Below are positions 61,788 to 64,000 of a stretch of DNA of 64,000 nucleotides, piece after piece. Source of the DNA: JBHGBM01 sp041946965 (lineage in GTDB: Bacteria; Acidobacteriota; Terriglobia; Bryobacterales; Bryobacteraceae); assembly GCA_041946965.1 (NCBI GenBank), contig JBHGBM010000019.1:12649-76648 (forward strand), read 5' to 3'. The notes beneath the pieces are model-generated. The model was not told the origin of the DNA, made no database searches, and was given only the letters and a program-made list of their open reading frames with translations. The translations under genes were made by a program, and so were the position numbers. Position 1 is the stretch's first letter. Every line of letters starts with the position of its first letter.

Positions 61788-63103
61788 GCCCTGGCGATCT
61801 CACCCGCGTACTTCTGGATCTTCCTCACCGCCTCGGCGATGTGCTCCATGTCCGTCTTGGGTCCCAGCAGGCACTGGTGAGAGAAGACCACGGACTGGCT
61901 GCAAAGCTGCTCATTGCCTGGACACCTGTTCTGCTCCACCCAGCGCGCCAGGCGCTCCTTCGAGTACAGCCCCCGGAAGGCGGACGAGTTCAGCACCTTG
62001 CGTATGAACGGATTGGTGTTGAGCGGCGTGTAGCCTCCGCGTCCGGGTATGCCCTCGGCGTCGATGGCCTTGAGGAAACGGGGCTTGGACATGCCCGCGA
62101 ACTGCTCTTTTTCGAAGCGGAACACGTAAGTGTGGTGGTTGTGGCGGGTGCAGCCGGGATAGCTCTTCTGCGGCTTGATGCCGGGGATCTCGCGCAGCAG
62201 GCTGTCCAGGTACTCGGCGTTCCGCTCGCGGGTCTTCGACTGCTCTTCCAGGCGCGTCAACTGCGCCAGCAGCATCGCGGCCTGAAATTCGGTGAGCCGC
62301 AGGTTGGCCCCGGCGGAGGCGTATTCGAACTCGTCGTCGCCCTTTCCGCGCCATTGGCGGCCCTGGTTGTGGAAGGAATAACTGCGCGACATCAGCGCCT
62401 CGCTGTTCGTGATGATCGCGCCGCCCTCCCCGGAGTTGAGGTTCTTCGACGCCTGGAAGCTGAAGCAGCCCATGGCACCCCAGTTGCCGACGTTCCGGCC
62501 TTTCCACGCCGCCAGGTGCGCCTGGCAGGCGTCCTCGAGCACGTGCAGTTTGCGCTTGCCGGCGATCTCCAGGATGGCGTCCATGTTGCACACGTTGCCG
62601 CCGTAGTGCACCGGGATAACGGCCTTGGTGCGGTCGGTAATGACGCGCTCCATCGAGGCCGGGTCCATCTGGCAGGTCTCCGGGTCGGTATCGGCGAACA
62701 CCGGCAGGGCGTGCTGGAGCAGCACCACGTTGATGGTCGCGACGAAGGTGAAGGGCGGGACGATCACCTCGTCGCCGGGTCCCACGCCGAGCGCGTTGAG
62801 GGACGCGAACAAGGCCGTGGTGCCGCTGGAGGTGGCCAGACAATAGCGCGCGCCGGTAACCTTGGCCCACGTTTCCTCGAACCGCGCCACCTGTTTCCCG
62901 CTGCCCCGGAACCAACGGCCGCTGCGCACCACCTCAGCCAGCGCCTCCTCTTCCTGGCGGGCGTAAACCGGCCAGCCGGGGTATTTCTGTGTGCGCACGG
63001 GCTTGCCGCCCAGGATGGCGGGCCGCTCGCCGGCTGCCTGCGCCGCCACGGCCGCCGACGCGGTAAAAAAACCTCTGCGGGTAAACGCTTCGCTCACGGG
63101 CAC
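61784..63103 (-). CDS. Tat-exported DegT/DnrJ/EryC1/StrS-family aminotransferase-like protein (B)
   Basis: 439 residues. FTRRGFFTASAAVAAQAAG is a clear twin-arginine signal; Tat export fits a protein that must bind PLP before leaving the cytoplasm. The fold is complete: WFRGSGKQVARFEETWAKVTG, LATSSGTTALFASLNALG, DEVIVPPFTFVATINVVLL, HVLEDACQAHLAAWKG, CFSFQASKNLNSGEGGAIITN (Lys for PLP) and NLRLTEFQAAMLLAQLTRLEEQ. It shares YPGCTR and CPGNEQLC with paralogue A at 37082-38401, and both lie next to a ceramidase-like gene. Substrate probably an amino or keto sugar (inference). Confidence 0.88.
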   Translation of the reverse strand: MPVSEAFTRRGFFTASAAVAAQAAGERPAILGGKPVRTQKYPGWPVYARQEEEALAEVVRSGRWFRGSGKQVARFEETWAKVTGARYCLATSSGTTALFASLNALGVGPGDEVIVPPFTFVATINVVLLQHALPVFADTDPETCQMDPASMERVITDRTKAVIPVHYGGNVCNMDAILEIAGKRKLHVLEDACQAHLAAWKGRNVGNWGAMGCFSFQASKNLNSGEGGAIITNSEALMSRSYSFHNQGRQWRGKGDDEFEYASAGANLRLTEFQAAMLLAQLTRLEEQSKTRERNAEYLDSLLREIPGIKPQKSYPGCTRHNHHTYVFRFEKEQFAGMSKPRFLKAIDAEGIPGRGGYTPLNTNPFIRKVLNSSAFRGLYSKERLARWVEQNRCPGNEQLCSQSVVFSHQCLLGPKTDMEHIAEAVRKIQKYAGEIARA

Positions 63104-63118
63104 TCCTTTATATCCCCC

Positions 63119-63640
63119 TCATTCTACTGCGTGGGGAAGCGCGGCGGAGGCCATAAGCGGGCGGAAAATGGCAGCCATCTCGGCGGTGGGCCGCTCATAG
63201 ATCTCCACCTGGTCGCCCACGGAGATTATTTCGAAGAGCTCCTCCACGTCGGTGTTGTGCATGCGCACGCAACCGTGGGAGGCGGAACGCCCGATGGAGC
63301 GGGGGCTGTTGGTGCCGTGGATGCCATAACCCTTACGGCTGAGGCCGATCCACCGCGTGCCCAGCGGGTTGGCTTTTCCCGGCGGCACCACGCGTCGCTT
63401 CGTGTACCACGTCGGATGGGGGATGCGCTGCACAACAATGTAATTGCCCGGAGGCGTGGGGGTGCGCGCCGCGCCGACGGCGGTGGCAAATACTTTCACC
63501 ACCCTTCCGTCTTCGATGACCGCCAGTTTGCGGTCGGCGATACTGACCACGATGCGGCGCCTGGGCTGCTGGTTGGATTCAGCGAGCGCTTCGGCGGCCG
63601 CCACCAGCGCCAGCGCCAGTTTGTGCATTGCGATCTGCAT
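63119..63640 (-). CDS. L,D-transpeptidase (YkuD domain)
   Basis: 173 residues with a short signal-like N-terminus (MHKLALALVAAAEALAE after a second Met). The YkuD domain spans about 28-150: VVSIADRKLAVIEDGRVVKVFATAVG, TPTPPGNYIVVQRIPHPTWY, and the active-site stretch IHGTNSPRSIG..ASHGCVRM, with His108, His122 and catalytic Cys124. It forms 3-3 cross-links in peptidoglycan or attaches proteins to it in the periplasm. It stands 15 bp upstream of the exported DegT-like gene B in the same orientation, though its role there is probably independent. Confidence 0.9.
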   Translation of the reverse strand: MQIAMHKLALALVAAAEALAESNQQPRRRIVVSIADRKLAVIEDGRVVKVFATAVGAARTPTPPGNYIVVQRIPHPTWYTKRRVVPPGKANPLGTRWIGLSRKGYGIHGTNSPRSIGRSASHGCVRMHNTDVEELFEIISVGDQVEIYERPTAEMAAIFRPLMASAALPHAVE

Positions 63641-63715
63641 GGCCTATCTCCGCCCGCAAGAGGTGCAGTAAATTGGCCACGCGGGAAACAAAGGACTTAC
63701 ACGAACCGCAACGTG

Positions 63716-63723
63716 TCACGTGA
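63716..63723. promoter_or_regulatory. Short palindrome, possible operator
   Basis: The perfect 8-bp palindrome TCACGTGA lies in the 132-bp gap upstream of the L,D-transpeptidase gene and downstream of the ABC ATPase gene, with GTG and CAC near its ends. A regulator site is possible, but no known consensus is matched and chance cannot be excluded. Confidence 0.2.
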
Positions 63724-63772
63724 AACACGGCTGTGGAACGCGGTTGGCATCTCTGCGCGGCGGAGGCGAACT

Positions 63773-64000
63773 TTAGTTCACGATCCAGCCGTCGGCCAGC
63801 TTGATGATGCGGTGGCCGTAGGCGGCGTTGGCGTCCGAGTGCGTCACCTGCACGATGGTCGTCCCTTCCTGGTTCAGTTTCCGGAACAGCTCCATGATCT
63901 CGCGGCCCTGGGAGGAGTGCAGGTTGCCGGTGGGCTCGTCCGCCAGGATCAGCTTGGGGTTGGCGATCACCGCGCGCGCCACCGCCACGAGCTGCTGCTG
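63773..64000 (-). CDS. ABC transporter ATP-binding protein, C-terminal part (MacB/LolD type)
   Basis: Only the last 75 residues are in the window; the gene continues past position 64000. Visible are the end of the signature region (QQQLVAVARAVIANPK), Walker B LILADEPTGNLHS with its catalytic Glu, and the switch His in IVQVTHSDANAAYGHRIIKLADGWIVN. The DEPTGNLHS wording and short C-terminus are those of MacB/LolD-type ATPases that power lipoprotein or antimicrobial-peptide export. The permease would lie outside the window. Confidence 0.88.
   Translation of the reverse strand, partial: QQQLVAVARAVIANPKLILADEPTGNLHSSQGREIMELFRKLNQEGTTIVQVTHSDANAAYGHRIIKLADGWIVN

Noticed and set aside
1..64000. 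CRISPR arrays, tRNA/rRNA genes, insertion sequences, prophage or integrase genes
   Set aside because: No regularly spaced repeats, no tRNA or rRNA-like sequence, and no transposase, integrase or phage structural motifs were found in any reading.

Overview
The window is high-GC, gene-dense DNA that reads like a member of the Acidobacteriota, most likely the Bryobacterales/Solibacter-type group. This is inferred from five Oar-like TonB-dependent receptors with an N-terminal carboxypeptidase-regulatory domain and no SusD partner, Tat-exported sulfatases, DUF4838 glycosidase-like proteins, exported DegT-type aminotransferases and DUF1080/DUF2961 enzymes. No rRNA, tRNA, CRISPR array, transposase or phage gene was seen.

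Layout. 1-1493: 3' end of an outer-membrane receptor, closed by a GC-rich hairpin. 1597-4234: an overlapping pair of SPFH/band-7 membrane proteins, divergent from a LysE-type exporter. 4259-9416: an exported beta-propeller protein that overlaps tail-to-tail with a second receptor. 9670-16580: three tandem, translationally coupled DUF4838 proteins, the third running into a frameshifted propeller remnant, then a GYD-domain protein. 16824-22821: a third receptor, divergent from an internally deleted Gfo/Idh/MocA gene that overlaps a CocE/NonD hydrolase. 22897-27315: a mannitol-type PTS EIICB, a glycoside-hydrolase-like Tat protein and a cyclase-family protein. 27518-39800: nine minus-strand genes in a row (in transcription order: ceramidase-like, exported DegT, receptor, GH172/DUF2961, ThuA-like, SMP-30 lipoprotein, ABM-like, sulfatase, GNAT). 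39845-47920: two sulfatases, a fused PyrD-PyrK-like enzyme and a fifth receptor. 48089-49378: a five-haem exported cytochrome. 49628-55937: a four-gene operon (NTT-like transporter with HEAT repeats, MoxR AAA+ ATPase, 612-residue protein of unknown function, GT-C-like membrane protein), the best candidate here for an undescribed system. 55947-60491: an arylsulfatase-K-like sulfatase, a DUF1080 protein and a hybrid histidine kinase. 60492-64000: a second ceramidase-like/exported-DegT pair, an L,D-transpeptidase and the C-terminus of an ABC ATPase.

How the genes work together. Most of the window looks like a glycan-scavenging region: receptors for uptake, four sulfatases, several glycosidase-like proteins and small-molecule lyase, hydrolase or oxidoreductase genes, nearly all with Sec or Tat signals and so acting in the periplasm or outside the cell. 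Three of the sulfatases resemble families that act on glycosaminoglycan-type sugars, so a sulfated animal-type or similar polysaccharide is a plausible substrate (inference). The only regulator seen is the hybrid kinase at 58143. Several junctions carry gene fragments or frame-disrupted tails, which suggests repeated deletion in this region.

Limits. Everything was read by eye without database searches. Start codons were chosen from ribosome-binding sites, signal peptides and family N-termini. Positions of short sites may be off by a base or two.
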